Shown here one piece after another: positions 51,122 through 60,136 of a DNA stretch of 64,000 nucleotides. The notes under the pieces were generated by a model. The model was not told the origin of the DNA, ran no database searches, and saw only the letters and a list, made by a program, of their open reading frames with translations. Every line of letters starts with the position of its first letter. The stretch's first letter is position 1. Origin of the DNA: Nocardia asteroides (GTDB taxonomy: Bacteria; Actinomycetota; Actinomycetes; Mycobacteriales; Mycobacteriaceae); NCBI GenBank assembly GCA_019930625.1, contig CP082844.1, positions 4,092,001-4,156,000 on the forward strand. Reading direction: 5' to 3'. A program made the position numbers and the translations under genes.

Positions 51122-51892
51122 ATGCCCGAGGAGCCCGTGAGCGACGAGATCACTCCCGACCAGGCCCGGCAGCTGATGAGCCTGCTGTGGCGGCACGACC
51201 TCCCGCCGCGTCCGTCCGGCCGCGGCCCGAAACCGGTGGTCAGCGTCGACGCGGTGGTCGGCGTGGCGGTCGGGCTCGCCGATCGCGAGGGCTACGACAA
51301 GGTCTCCATCCGCACCGTCGCCGCCGAGTTGGGGTTGCGGCCGATGAGCCTCTACACGTACGTGCCGAGCAAGGACGCGCTGACGGTCCTCATGGTCGAC
51401 GCGGTCGCCGACGAGGACGCACCCCTTCCCGGCGATCTGCCGCCGCGCGAACGCCTGGCCGCGGTGGCCCGTCAGGTCCGTGCGGAACTCACCGCGCACC
51501 CCTGGTTGCTCGAGGTGTCGCCCTGGCGGCTGGTGCTCGGGCCGGGACGAATGCGTCGCTACGAGCGGCAGCTCGCCGCGATAGACGGGCTCGGATTGTC
51601 GGAGGTGGCGATGGACCGGGTGATCGCCGTGCTGTCGGAGTTCGCCACCGGTAACGCCCGCATGGCGGTCGCCGCGGCCCGGGAGACCGGGCGCATGAGC
51701 GACGCACGCTGGTGGGAGGTGCACGGCCCCCTGCTGGCCGAGGTCATGCCACCGGGCCGCTTCCCGCTCTCCTCCCGCGTCGGAGCGGCGGTCGGCGAGC
51801 TGTACCAAGCCCCCGCCGACCCGGACGGCGCGTTCGAATACGGCCTGGCGAGACTGCTGGACGGCATCCTCGCCACGGTGTCCGCGGGCTGA
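51122..51892 (+). CDS. TetR regulator with TetR_C domain
   Basis: A 256 aa regulator. After a 40-residue leader, the helix-turn-helix is KVSIRTVAAELGLRPMSLYTYVPSKDALTVLMVDAVADE, the tetracycline-repressor-like form. The C-terminal TetR_C-like domain (HPWLLEVSPWRLVLGPGRMRRYERQLAAIDGLGLSEVAMDRVIAVLSEFATGNARMA in parts) fits. GAGGAG lies 6 bases before ATG 51122. The usual targets are drug exporters or monooxygenases; here the only divergent gene is the SNF2 ATPase. Confidence 0.9.
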   Translation: MPEEPVSDEITPDQARQLMSLLWRHDLPPRPSGRGPKPVVSVDAVVGVAVGLADREGYDKVSIRTVAAELGLRPMSLYTYVPSKDALTVLMVDAVADEDAPLPGDLPPRERLAAVARQVRAELTAHPWLLEVSPWRLVLGPGRMRRYERQLAAIDGLGLSEVAMDRVIAVLSEFATGNARMAVAAARETGRMSDARWWEVHGPLLAEVMPPGRFPLSSRVGAAVGELYQAPADPDGAFEYGLARLLDGILATVSAG

Positions 51893-52004
51893 CCGTCCGA
51901 CCGTCCCCGCACACGCCGACAGCGGGCGACCGGTAGGTCACCCGCTGCCGACGGAAACGGTGTTCTGTTGTCCGATGCTGTTGTGTCAGGACGCGAGGAG
52001 CAGG

Positions 52005-52199
52005 TCAGAGCGCGGGAGCGGACTCCGTGTCGATCACGGCGTCCAGCTCACGCAGCCGATCCATGTGTTCGTTCGCGTGGTGCTGGCAGAAGAGCAACTC
52101 TCCACCCGCGGGCAGTACGGCGCGCACTCGGGCGGCCGCCCCGCAACGGTCGCAACGATCGACCGCGGTCAGTGGGGTGCTTGTCAGGGTTCCTGGCAT
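52005..52199 (-). CDS. DUF7455-type small zinc-ribbon protein
   Basis: A 64 aa protein: MPGTLTSTPLTAVDRCDRCGAAARVRAVLPAGGELLFCQHHANEHMDRLREL. The CxxC pair with CxHH could bind zinc. It matches small proteins found beside sigA in many actinobacteria (DUF7455, from memory). GGAGGAG lies 6 bases before the ATG at 52199. The gap to the divergent DUF952 gene (52200-52475) holds promoters that I cannot place with confidence. Function unknown. Confidence 0.85.
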   Translation of the reverse strand: MPGTLTSTPLTAVDRCDRCGAAARVRAVLPAGGELLFCQHHANEHMDRLRELDAVIDTESAPAL

Positions 52200-52475
52200 G
52201 ACTCCTCCGTCCTGGCTCCCGGTCCCGACGACCGTTCACCTGGTGTGGGGCCCGTGGTCACTCACCACGAGCTCGCTACCGCTACTTCCCAGCAGGGGTA
52301 TGACTACTCTGTCAGACGTTCAGGACGGGGGAGTTTGTTCCCGCGCGTGAATCAGTGTGTTTTCGATAACACGACCAGGGATTTCGCTAAGGGCGAACGC
52401 CGCAGGTCCTGTCGTCTATGTGCACTGCGTCACATCCTCGATCGACCGATTCAGTTGTCCACTGGGAGATTACCC

Positions 52476-52835
52476 GTGACGTATGACACTCACACTCTTG
52501 TTCACCTATGCGCTTCGGTGGAATGGCTTTCCGCTCGGCAAACGGGGGAGTACCGGCCGCCCTCGCTCGCCGAGGAAGGGTTCATCCACCTCTCCTCGCC
52601 GCAGCAGGTGCACCTGCCCGCGAACCGTTTGTTCGTGGGACGGCGGGATCTGGTGCTGCTGTGCATCGACACCCGCCGCGTCGGCTCGCCGATCAAGTGG
52701 GAGCCGGGCGTCCCGACCGATCCGGAAGCAATGCTCTTCCCACACCTGTACGGTCCTGTGCCGGTGAGCGCGGTGACGGACGTCGAGGAGTACCTGCCCG
52801 GCGCGGACGGGACGTTCGCCCCGCTCGCGACCTGA
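52476..52835 (+). CDS. DUF952 family protein
   Basis: A 119 aa protein with the DUF952 pattern LVHLCASVEWLSARQTGEYRPPSLAEEGFIHLSSPQQVHLPANRLF, then LVLLCIDTRRVGSPIKWEPG and LFPHLYGPVPVSAVTDVEEYLPG. The conserved His and Glu (GEYRPPSLAEEGFIHLSS) are the likely functional residues, but no activity is established. GTG 52476 has TGGGAGAT 6 bases upstream. It ends one base before the stop of the convergent response regulator. Confidence 0.88.
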   Translation: MTYDTHTLVHLCASVEWLSARQTGEYRPPSLAEEGFIHLSSPQQVHLPANRLFVGRRDLVLLCIDTRRVGSPIKWEPGVPTDPEAMLFPHLYGPVPVSAVTDVEEYLPGADGTFAPLAT

Positions 52836-52836
52836 C

Positions 52837-53481
52837 TCATCGGTCGCGGATCTCGCGCGCCACGATGGCGGCTTGAACCCGCGATCGCACACCGAGTTTC
52901 GTCAGCACCCGCGAGACGTGCGTTTTGACGGTGGTCTCGCCGATGAACAGCCGACCCGCGATCTGCGCGTTCGACAGGCCGTCGCCGAGACAGTCGAGCA
53001 CTTCGCGTTCCCGCTCGGTGAGTTCGTCGAGCCCGTCGGGAGCGGTCTGCGGCACAGCCTGATTCGAGACGTACGCCGAGATCACCGCTCGTGTCACTTC
53101 CGGAGCCAGCACCCCGTCACCCGCCGCGACGGCGCGCACCGCCGCCACCAGCGCCTGCGCGGTCGTGGATTTCAGCACGAACCCCGACGCTCCCGCGCGC
53201 AGCGTACGGAACACGTACTCGTCCAAGTCGAACGTGGTCAGAATGAGCACCTTCGCCAGGCCGTCCGCGGTGATCCGCTCGGTCGCGGTGATCCCGTCGA
53301 CCCCGGGCATCCGGACGTCCATCAGCACCACCTGTGGGCGCAGCGCTTTGGCCTGGGCCACCGCGACATCACCGTCGGCGGCCTCGCCGACCACCTCGAT
53401 ATCGTCCTCGGCATCCAGGATCATCCGCAGGCCCGCGCGGATCGCCGCATGGTCGTCGGCGACCACCACCCGAATCCTCAT
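52837..53481 (-). CDS. NarL/LuxR-type response regulator
   Basis: A 214 aa two-component regulator. The receiver has acidic residues in [18 protein letters not shown], the phospho-acceptor Asp in [21 protein letters not shown], Thr in [16 protein letters not shown], and Lys in [15 protein letters not shown]. The C-terminal LuxR domain has [48 protein letters not shown] 53481 overlaps the kinase stop as ATGA. It is the output partner of the upstream kinase; the target genes are unknown. Confidence 0.95.
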   Translation of the reverse strand: MRIRVVVADDHAAIRAGLRMILDAEDDIEVVGEAADGDVAVAQAKALRPQVVLMDVRMPGVDGITATERITADGLAKVLILTTFDLDEYVFRTLRAGASGFVLKSTTAQALVAAVRAVAAGDGVLAPEVTRAVISAYVSNQAVPQTAPDGLDELTEREREVLDCLGDGLSNAQIAGRLFIGETTVKTHVSRVLTKLGVRSRVQAAIVAREIRDR

Positions 53482-54734
53482 GCGACACCTGCGGAACCGA
53501 GCGGCAGTCTGGCCAGGACTTCCCAGTCGCCGGAATCCGGTCCGGCTCGCAGGCTTCCACCGAGTACGGCGGCCCGCTCGCGCATGTTCACCACGCCGCG
53601 ACGCCCGGCTTCCGCCGCGGACCGGGGCGTCCGCGACGGCACGGTCGGGTTTCGGACGGATATTCGCAACGTCTGGTCCTCGGTTCGCACATCGATCGAG
53701 ACCGGTTGCCCAGGAGCGTGTTTCATCGCGTTGGTCAAAGCCTCCTGAACGATGCGGTAAGCGGCCTGGTCGACCGCGCTCGGCAGCTCGGCGCAGTCGA
53801 GTGATTCGCGCACCCGTACCGAGATCCCCGCCGCGCGTGCGGCGTCCACCAGGATCGACAGCTGCGCGAGTGTGCGCGGTGCGGCGGCCTCGGCCGCGTC
53901 GTCGTCGCTGCGCAGCAGCCCGATCATGGTGCGCATCTCCTCCAGCGCGCTGAGGCTGTCGGCGCGGATGGACCGCATGATCCCGGCCACCGCTGGGTCC
54001 GGGTCGTGGCGAGCAGGCAGGCCGAGCGCCGCCTCCGCGTGCAGCGCGATGGCCGACAGGTGCCCGGCGATCACGTCGTGCAGGTCGCGCGCCATCGTGG
54101 TTCGCTCGTCGGCGATCGCCGCGCGACGGTCGAGTTCGGCGACCAGTGTCAGTGCTCGAGCGCGGCTGCGCTCGGCGTCGGCGATCTCCTTGTGCGTGCG
54201 CACCGAGCTCGCCCACCAGATCGGCGCCGCGACGAAGCTGAAGACCGCCACCAGCGCCACCGCGACCGAATGCGGGTCGCGGGTCGCGGCCAGAGTCAGC
54301 ACGACGACGATCCCGGAGAGCGCCGACCAGGACATGGCGGTGATCCGTGCGGCGCGGCGCCCGGCATACAACACCGCCGAATAGATCAGGTCGGCGTAGA
54401 TGATCCATACCGGCACCGTGGCGCCGAGCTGGATGTCCACCGCCAGCGGGAGCAGCCCGCACAGCATCGCCGTGACCGGCGTCCGCCGCCGGAAGAACGT
54501 CGCCAGGCACAGCACCGCCAGCACACCGAATCGGACCCACCACGCGACGTGCCCGGCGCGGTCGGTCATCGTGGACAGGCCTGCCAGGTACAACGTTGCG
54601 CCGCCCGCGAACGCGATCACCGCGCCCAGCGCATCCCGGGTCCGCTCGGGCAATTCCGACCACCGCCGCACGGCTCCATCACAACACAGCCGGCGCGACG
54701 CGCCATCGGCCGAAGTGATGACCGATCCGTTCAT
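53478..54734 (-). CDS. Membrane sensor histidine kinase (HisKA_3 type)
   Basis: A 418 aa kinase. The N-terminal half has about five helices ([49 protein letters not shown] and [19 protein letters not shown]). The dimerisation and phospho-His site is [25 protein letters not shown], and the ATPase has [18 protein letters not shown] and [19 protein letters not shown]. It overlaps the response regulator, forming a cognate pair. The DesK/LiaS-like layout suggests sensing of the membrane or cell envelope. The signal is unknown. Confidence 0.94.
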   Translation of the reverse strand: MNGSVITSADGASRRLCCDGAVRRWSELPERTRDALGAVIAFAGGATLYLAGLSTMTDRAGHVAWWVRFGVLAVLCLATFFRRRTPVTAMLCGLLPLAVDIQLGATVPVWIIYADLIYSAVLYAGRRAARITAMSWSALSGIVVVLTLAATRDPHSVAVALVAVFSFVAAPIWWASSVRTHKEIADAERSRARALTLVAELDRRAAIADERTTMARDLHDVIAGHLSAIALHAEAALGLPARHDPDPAVAGIMRSIRADSLSALEEMRTMIGLLRSDDDAAEAAAPRTLAQLSILVDAARAAGISVRVRESLDCAELPSAVDQAAYRIVQEALTNAMKHAPGQPVSIDVRTEDQTLRISVRNPTVPSRTPRSAAEAGRRGVVNMRERAAVLGGSLRAGPDSGDWEVLARLPLGSAGVA

Positions 54735-54764
54735 CGGCGCGGTGATCCGGTTAATCTGGAGAGC

Positions 54765-55247
54765 GTGAACGTCGACGTCACCGCACTACCCGGAATCGGT
54801 GTCCGGAAGGACTTCGGAGTGCGTTCCGGTCGCCGAATCGGCGTGGTCGCCCACCGCGACGGTGATATCGACCTGATCGTCTCCAAACTCGATGATCCCG
54901 ACGCCTGTGCCGCGCAGATCCCGCTGACCACCGATGAAGCGGCGGTCCTGGCGAACCTGCTCGGCGCGCCGCAACTGGTCGCCAAGCTCAACGACGACCA
55001 TCGCGATCTGCCCGGGATCACCACGCGCCAGCTGCCGATCGGGGACGACTCCCCGTACGACGGCCGCACCCTCGGCGAGACCGAGATGCGCACCCGCACG
55101 AAGGTCTCCATCGTCGCGGTCATGCGAGCCGGGCAGTTGCATCCCTCGCCCGGTCCCGATTTCACCTTCACCGCGGGCGACCTGCTCGTGGTCGTCGGCA
55201 CTCCGGAGGGCTTGGATGCCGCCGCGAAGATATTGACGCACGGCTGA
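54765..55247 (+). CDS. TrkA-C-domain regulatory subunit (KhtT-like)
   Basis: A 160 aa cytoplasmic protein. The C-terminal RCK_C/TrkA-C domain is RTLGETEMRTRTKVSIVAVMRAGQLHPSPGPDFTFTAGDLLVVVGTPEGLDAAAKIL. The N-terminal part (VDVTALPGIGVRKDFGVRSGRRIGVVAHRDGDIDLIV) matches KhtT-type subunits of cation/proton antiporters. GTG 54765 has GGAGAG upstream. It is followed after 3 bases by the antiporter gene. Ligand binding (nucleotide or ion) probably gates the antiporter. Confidence 0.9.
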   Translation: MNVDVTALPGIGVRKDFGVRSGRRIGVVAHRDGDIDLIVSKLDDPDACAAQIPLTTDEAAVLANLLGAPQLVAKLNDDHRDLPGITTRQLPIGDDSPYDGRTLGETEMRTRTKVSIVAVMRAGQLHPSPGPDFTFTAGDLLVVVGTPEGLDAAAKILTHG

Positions 55248-55250
55248 GCC

Positions 55251-56435
55251 GTGACGGACACCGCGCTCGCCCTGATCGAGCTCGGAGCGGTTCTCTTCGT
55301 TCTCGGCATGCTGGGCCGTGTCGCGGGTCGGGTCGGCATGTCACCCATTCCGCTGTACCTGCTCGGTGGCGTCGCCTTCGGTCAGGGCGGCTTCATCGAG
55401 CTCGGGGCCGCGCACGACTTCGGTCATGTGGCCGGTGAGATCGGGGTCGTGCTGCTGCTGTTGCTGCTCGGCTTGGAGTACACCGCGGCGGAGCTGGTAA
55501 CCGGGCTGCGCCGTTCCTGGCCGGCCGGCCTGGTGGACATCGTGGTCAACGCCACGCCCGGCGCCGTGGTGGCGGTGATGCTGGGCTGGGGCGTCAACGG
55601 GGTGATCACGATGGCGGGTGTCACCTACATCTCTTCCTCGGGCATCGTGGCGAAGGTCCTCGACGACCTCGGCCGCCTGGGCAACCGGGAGACACCGGTG
55701 ATCCTGTCCATCCTCGTCTTCGAGGATCTGGCGATGGCGGTCTACCTGCCCATTCTCACCACGGTGCTGGCAGGGCTGAGCTGGATCAGCGGACTGCGCG
55801 CCCTGGCGCTGGCACTGGTCACCATCACCCTGGTTCTCGTGGTCGCGCTGCGCTACGGACGCTACGTGTCGGCGGTGGTGGACAGCGCCGACCGTGAGGT
55901 CTTCCTGCTCACGCTGCTCGGCGCGGCGCTGCTGGTGGCCGGTGTCTCCTCCGCGCTGAGCGTGTCGGCGGCGGTCGGGGCCTTCCTGCTGGGCATCGCG
56001 ATCTCCGGCTCGACCGCGCACGCGGCGGCGAAGATGCTCGAACCGCTGCGCGACCTGTTCGCGGCCATCTTCTTCGTGGCCTTCGGGTTGAGCACCGAGC
56101 CGCGGTCGATCCCGCCGGTGTTGGGCTGGGCGATCGCGCTGGCGGCGATCAGTGTCGTGACGAAGGTGGCGACGGGGTGGTGGGCTGCCGCGCGAGAGGG
56201 CATTCGACCCATGGGCCGGGCCCGGGCGGGCGCGGCCCTGGTGGCGCGCGGCGAATTCTCCATCGTGATCGCGGGACTGGCGGTGAGCGCGGGCGCGATG
56301 GACGGACAGCTCACCGCTCTGGCCTCGACCTACGTGCTGCTGATGGCGGTGCTGGGACCGATCGTGGCGCGTGTCATCGAGCCGGTCGTCGGGCTGCTGC
56401 AGCACCGTGGCCGCCCCGAGCCCGTGATCTCCTGA
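55251..56435 (+). CDS. CPA2/KefB-type cation:proton antiporter (KhtU-like)
   Basis: A 394 aa antiporter with about twelve helices. LIELGAVLFVLGMLGRVAGRVGM, the discontinuous-helix segment AGEIGVVLLLLLLGLEYTAAEL, YISSSGIVAKVLDDLGRLGNRETPVILSILVFEDLAMAVYLP, and SVSAAVGAFLLGIAISG carry CPA2 family features. It follows the TrkA-C gene (GTG 55251), matching the KhtTU K+/H+ antiporter layout. The short tail lacks a TrkA-N domain, as expected when the regulator is a separate gene. K+ is the likely substrate. Confidence 0.92.
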   Translation: MTDTALALIELGAVLFVLGMLGRVAGRVGMSPIPLYLLGGVAFGQGGFIELGAAHDFGHVAGEIGVVLLLLLLGLEYTAAELVTGLRRSWPAGLVDIVVNATPGAVVAVMLGWGVNGVITMAGVTYISSSGIVAKVLDDLGRLGNRETPVILSILVFEDLAMAVYLPILTTVLAGLSWISGLRALALALVTITLVLVVALRYGRYVSAVVDSADREVFLLTLLGAALLVAGVSSALSVSAAVGAFLLGIAISGSTAHAAAKMLEPLRDLFAAIFFVAFGLSTEPRSIPPVLGWAIALAAISVVTKVATGWWAAAREGIRPMGRARAGAALVARGEFSIVIAGLAVSAGAMDGQLTALASTYVLLMAVLGPIVARVIEPVVGLLQHRGRPEPVIS

Positions 56436-56568
56436 TCAGTCCTGCGTGGGGTTGGCTCTCCGCGCGGCGGTCCGTTCCGCCCAGCGCCGGTCGTACCGCG
56501 CCCCGGAATCGGCACGGGAGAGGCCGTAGTTGCCGACATCCGCGGCGACGGCAATCCTTGGAAAGCGC

Positions 56569-56624
56569 GACGCCCGCATTCGCCGGCCGCTGAAGGATCC
56601 AGCGGCACGACGAATGCGGGCGTC
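56569..56624. terminator. Compound hairpin terminator between antiporter and sigA
   Basis: GACGCCCGCATTCG (56569-56582) pairs perfectly with CGAATGCGGGCGTC (56611-56624). Inside the loop GCCGCTG (56586-56592) pairs with CAGCGGC (56600-56606). The nested stems separate convergent genes and probably end both transcripts. Confidence 0.85.
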
Positions 56625-56637
56625 GAGACGGTGCGAC

Positions 56638-58008
56638 CTAGTCCAGGTAGTCGCGCAGGACCTGGGAGCGGCTCGGGTGGCGCAGCTTGCTCATGGTCTT
56701 GGACTCGATCTGGCGGATGCGTTCGCGGGTGACCCCGTAGACCTGGCCGATCTCGTCGAGGGTGCGGGGCTGGCCGTCGGTGAGACCGAAGCGCAGCCGG
56801 ACCACGCCCGCCTCACGCTCCGACAGCGTCTCCAGCACCGACTGCAGCTGATCCTGCAGCAGGGTGAAGCTCACGGCGTCCACCGCGACCACGGCCTCGG
56901 AGTCCTCGATGAAGTCACCGAGCTGGCTGTCGCCCTCGTCACCGATGGTCTGGTCCAGCGAGATGGGCTCACGCGCGTACTGCTGGATCTCCAGCACCTT
57001 CTCCGGCGTGATGTCCATTTCCTTGGCCAGCTCCTCCGGCGTCGGCTCGCGGCCGAGGTCCTGGAGCAGCTCGCGCTGGATGCGGCCGAGCTTGTTGATG
57101 ACCTCCACCATGTGCACCGGAATGCGGATGGTGCGGGCCTGGTCGGCCATGGCGCGGGTGATGGCCTGCCGGATCCACCAAGTGGCGTACGTGGAGAACT
57201 TGTAGCCCTTGGTGTAGTCGAACTTCTCCACCGCGCGGATCAGACCCAGGTTGCCTTCCTGGATCAGGTCGAGGAACGCCATGCCACGGCCGGTGTAGCG
57301 CTTGGCCAGCGAGACGACCAGACGCAGGTTGGCCTCGAGCAGGTGGTTCTTGGCGCGGTTGCCGTCCCGCACGATCCAGTTGTAGTCGCGGCGCATCGCG
57401 ACCGGCAGCTTCTCGCCCTGTTCGGTGAACTCGCGCACCTTCTCCGCGGCGTAGAGGCCCGCCTCGATCCGCTTGGCGAGTTCGACCTCCTCCTCGGCGT
57501 TGAGCAGCGCGACCTTGCCGATCTGCTTGAGGTAGGCGCGCACCGAGTCGGCGGAAGCGGTGAGCTCGGCATCCTTGCGGGCCTGGCGCAGCGCCTCGGA
57601 TTCCTCTTCGTCCCAGACGAAATCGCCGGAGGCCTTGTCCGCCGCCGTGGGTTCGTCGGACTCGGCCTCGGGCGCCTCGGCCTCCTCGGCGACGTCGACC
57701 AGGTCGTCGCCGTCGGTGAGGTCCTCCTCGGAGACCTCGAGATCGCCGAGATCCTCGAGATCGAGCGACTCGTCCTCGATCGCCTCGTCGGCGCCGGGCT
57801 CGCCGTCCGGACCCGCCTTCTTGGTGCCGGCCTTCTTCGCGGGAGCCTTGGTCGCCTTCGCGGCTTTCTTGGCAGGCGCCTTCTTGGCGGCGGCCTTCTT
57901 CGCCGGAGCCTTCTTCGCGGCAGCTTTACGGACCGGCCGTGCTGCGTTTACATCTGCGGAGTCGGCATCGGCCGATTCGGCGGTCTGACGGGTATTCGTG
58001 GCTACCAC
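56638..58008 (-). CDS. sigA: Primary sigma factor SigA
   Basis: Housekeeping sigma-70 factor of 456 aa. Residues 25-70 are a Lys/Ala/Pro repeat ([18 protein letters not shown]), then an acidic stretch ([20 protein letters not shown]), forming region 1.1. Region 1.2 is [30 protein letters not shown]; region 2 has [49 protein letters not shown] (in parts); region 4 is [44 protein letters not shown]. The start is GTG 58008. A -10 TACAAT and two hairpins lie upstream. Confidence 0.97.
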   Translation of the reverse strand: MVATNTRQTAESADADSADVNAARPVRKAAAKKAPAKKAAAKKAPAKKAAKATKAPAKKAGTKKAGPDGEPGADEAIEDESLDLEDLGDLEVSEEDLTDGDDLVDVAEEAEAPEAESDEPTAADKASGDFVWDEEESEALRQARKDAELTASADSVRAYLKQIGKVALLNAEEEVELAKRIEAGLYAAEKVREFTEQGEKLPVAMRRDYNWIVRDGNRAKNHLLEANLRLVVSLAKRYTGRGMAFLDLIQEGNLGLIRAVEKFDYTKGYKFSTYATWWIRQAITRAMADQARTIRIPVHMVEVINKLGRIQRELLQDLGREPTPEELAKEMDITPEKVLEIQQYAREPISLDQTIGDEGDSQLGDFIEDSEAVVAVDAVSFTLLQDQLQSVLETLSEREAGVVRLRFGLTDGQPRTLDEIGQVYGVTRERIRQIESKTMSKLRHPSRSQVLRDYLD

Positions 58009-58082
58009 GTACGCCCTTTCGTGACGGTCTCGTGCGGCGTCACGCCAGAGTTGGGTTCCGGCGGAGCGATCTGTCGGGTTTC

Positions 58083-58137
58083 ACCGGCGCAGCGCCGGTC
58101 GGGGTTTCTCCGGCTCAGCCGGGCACGTTCCATTGTA
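58083..58137 (-). promoter_or_regulatory. sigA promoter -10 and structured leader
   Basis: On the minus strand TACAAT (58137-58132) is a good -10; no clear -35 is seen at 17-18 bases. The transcript would have a leader of about 115 nt with two hairpins: CCGGC/GCCGG around 58110-58122 and ACCGGCG/CGCCGGT at 58083-58099. The hairpins could also stall readthrough from ppgK. Confidence 0.5.
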
Positions 58138-58201
58138 ACGATCTAACCAGGGTACCTACGGCACGATGCCGGGAACGGCATCCTCGCGGTACCCGCGCGC
58201 C

Positions 58202-58960
58202 TCATGGGGCGACACCCCCCGCGATCGCCATGGCGGCGCCGACGATGCCCGCGGTGTTGCGCAGGCGCGCCGGAATGACCGGGGTCTGGTTCGTGAGCAG
58301 CGGAATCCAGTGCTCGGCGTCCCTGCTGATGCCTCCGCCCGCGACGAAGACGACGGGGAAGAACAGGTTCTCCAGTGTGGTCAGGACCAGGCTGACCTGC
58401 GCTGCCCACTGTTCGTAGGTCAGGTCGTCGCGTTCCTTCACCGAGGCCGCCGCGCGGTGCTCGCTCTCCATGCCCCCGACCTCCAGGTGGCCGAGCTCGG
58501 TGTTGGGCACCAGCGTGCCGTGGTAGAGCAACGCGGAGCCGATGCCGGTGCCGAAGGTCAGCAGCATGACCAGTCCCGCGAAATTCCTGGCCGCGCCGTA
58601 GCGGTCCTCGGCCATGCCCGCGGCATCCGCGTCGTTGAGCACGGTGACCGGCCGGCCGCCGAGGGCGGCGGAGAACAGCGCGCGCGCGTCGGTGCCGATC
58701 CAGGACTTGTCGATGTTGGCCGCGGTGCGTGCCACACCGCCGATCACCACGGCGGGCAGTGTGAGGCCCACCGGACCGTTCCACCCGGCCTTGGCGACCA
58801 ATTCGGCCACCGCCTCCGCCACGGCGAACGGTGTCGCGGGGTGCGGCGTCGCGATCTTGATCCGCTCGTGGACCAACTCGCCGGTGGCCAGATCGACCAC
58901 GCCGCCTTTGACGCCGCTGCCGCCGATATCGATGCCGAATGCGTGCCCCCGAGCGGACAT
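58202..58960 (-). CDS. ppgK: Polyphosphate glucokinase PpgK
   Basis: Phosphorylates glucose with polyphosphate or ATP. The 252 aa ROK-fold protein starts MSARGHAFGIDIGGSGVKGGVVDL, with the phosphate motif GIDIGGSG. PVGLTLPAVVIGGV, DKSWIGTDARALFSAAL, the catalytic Asp in VTVLNDADAAGMAE, LLTFGTGIGSALLYHG, and PNTELGHLEVGG follow. GAGGGG lies 7 bases before ATG 58960; the longer frame is rejected. The neighbourhood sigA-ppgK-suhB matches mycobacteria. Confidence 0.95.
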   Translation of the reverse strand: MSARGHAFGIDIGGSGVKGGVVDLATGELVHERIKIATPHPATPFAVAEAVAELVAKAGWNGPVGLTLPAVVIGGVARTAANIDKSWIGTDARALFSAALGGRPVTVLNDADAAGMAEDRYGAARNFAGLVMLLTFGTGIGSALLYHGTLVPNTELGHLEVGGMESEHRAAASVKERDDLTYEQWAAQVSLVLTTLENLFFPVVFVAGGGISRDAEHWIPLLTNQTPVIPARLRNTAGIVGAAMAIAGGVAP

Positions 58961-59126
58961 GACTAACCCCTCGTTCCCTGTGCTGGCCGATGTGATGACA
59001 GCGCTGCACGGGGCCCACGGCGCCACGGCGGGCGTTGCGATGGGATGCCCGACGACGGCGCTGTGTCGTGCACGACAAGAGTAATGCGACCCCGAGGCTG
59101 GGCGTTCGGCGAGGATATGTGATGCG

Positions 59127-60059
59127 ATGGAAGGCGTGCCGGAAACCACATCGTCAGTGTCCGACTACACCTCCGACTCGTTCGTCTCGATCGTCGCGCG
59201 TGGCGACGAAGCCGACCTGCGGCGTATCGCGGTCGACATCGCCGAGACGGCCGCCGCCCATGTCCGCACCCGCCGTCCCGAGGTGTTCGGGCCTTCGGGC
59301 GCGCACGCCGAAGGCGCCGTACAGTCCAAGAGCCACGAGACCGACCCGGTGACCATCGTGGACACCGAGACCGAAGAGCTGATCCGAAAACTGCTCGCCG
59401 AACAGCGCCCCGGCGACCCGATCCTCGGCGAGGAGGGCGGCGGCAGCATCGATGACGCGAGCGCCGACACCGTCCACTGGGTGGTGGACCCGATCGACGG
59501 CACCGTCAACTTCCTCTACGGCGTCCCCGGCTACGCCGTGTCGGTGGCCGCGCTGCGTGGCGGGCGACCGGTCGCGGGCGCCGTGGTGGACGTGGCGCGG
59601 GCGGCCACCTACAGCGCGGGGCTCGGCCTCGGTGCGCTGCGGGTCGACGCCGACGGCGTGGTGGAGCACTTGAGCTGCACGCCCGTCGAATCGGTCGCGA
59701 TGGCTTTGGTCGCCACCGGATTCGCCTACGGCAGGCACCGCAGGACCAGGCAGGCGGAACTGGTCGCGCAGGTGCTGCCGCACGTGCGCGACATCCGTCG
59801 TTTCGGCGCGGCGGCGCTGGACCTGTGCCATGTCGCGGCGGGCCGGGTGGACGCCTATTACGAGCACGGACTGAACGCCTGGGACTGGGGCGCAGGCGCG
59901 CTGATCGCCGCGGAGGCGGGCGCGCGGCTGACGTTGCCGCCCGCGACGGCGCCGGGCACCGACGGCGACCTGGTGGTGGCCGCCGCGCCCGGCATCGCCG
60001 ACGAACTCGGGGAACTGCTGGCCCGGGTCGGCGCTACCGAGCCGATTCCGGACCGCTGA
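59127..60059 (+). CDS. suhB: Inositol monophosphatase-family protein SuhB
   Basis: Mg2+-dependent inositol-1-phosphatase type, supplying inositol for phosphatidylinositol and mycothiol. The 310 aa protein has the metal motifs ETDPVTIVDTETEELI, PILGEEGGG, WVVDPIDGTVNFLYGVPGYAVSVA and NAWDWGAGALIAAEAGA. ATG 59127 is used; GTG 59157 is possible. It diverges from ppgK and converges on cei, with its stop inside the first copy of a 27-bp triple repeat. Confidence 0.94.
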   Translation: MEGVPETTSSVSDYTSDSFVSIVARGDEADLRRIAVDIAETAAAHVRTRRPEVFGPSGAHAEGAVQSKSHETDPVTIVDTETEELIRKLLAEQRPGDPILGEEGGGSIDDASADTVHWVVDPIDGTVNFLYGVPGYAVSVAALRGGRPVAGAVVDVARAATYSAGLGLGALRVDADGVVEHLSCTPVESVAMALVATGFAYGRHRRTRQAELVAQVLPHVRDIRRFGAAALDLCHVAAGRVDAYYEHGLNAWDWGAGALIAAEAGARLTLPPATAPGTDGDLVVAAAPGIADELGELLARVGATEPIPDR

Positions 60060-60136
60060 TCAACAACGCGCGTGCCGCGCGGCTGATCAACAGCGCGCGT
60101 TCCGCGCGGCTGATCAACAGCGCGCGTTCCGCGCGG
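60056..60136. repeat. Three tandem 27-bp repeats forming the suhB/cei terminator
   Basis: Units at 60056-60082, 60083-60109 and 60110-60136. Each starts CTGATCAACA and ends with CGCGCG-T(G/T)C-CGCGCGG, a six-bp hairpin. Units 2 and 3 are identical; unit 1 differs at two positions. The first TGATCA gives the suhB stop on the plus strand (60057-60059) and the third gives the cei stop on the minus strand (60116-60114). They probably act as a tandem bidirectional terminator. Confidence 0.88.

Noticed and set aside
52357..52372. Short inverted repeat GTGTT/AACAC upstream of the DUF952 gene
   Set aside because: A five-base stem is too short to separate from chance.
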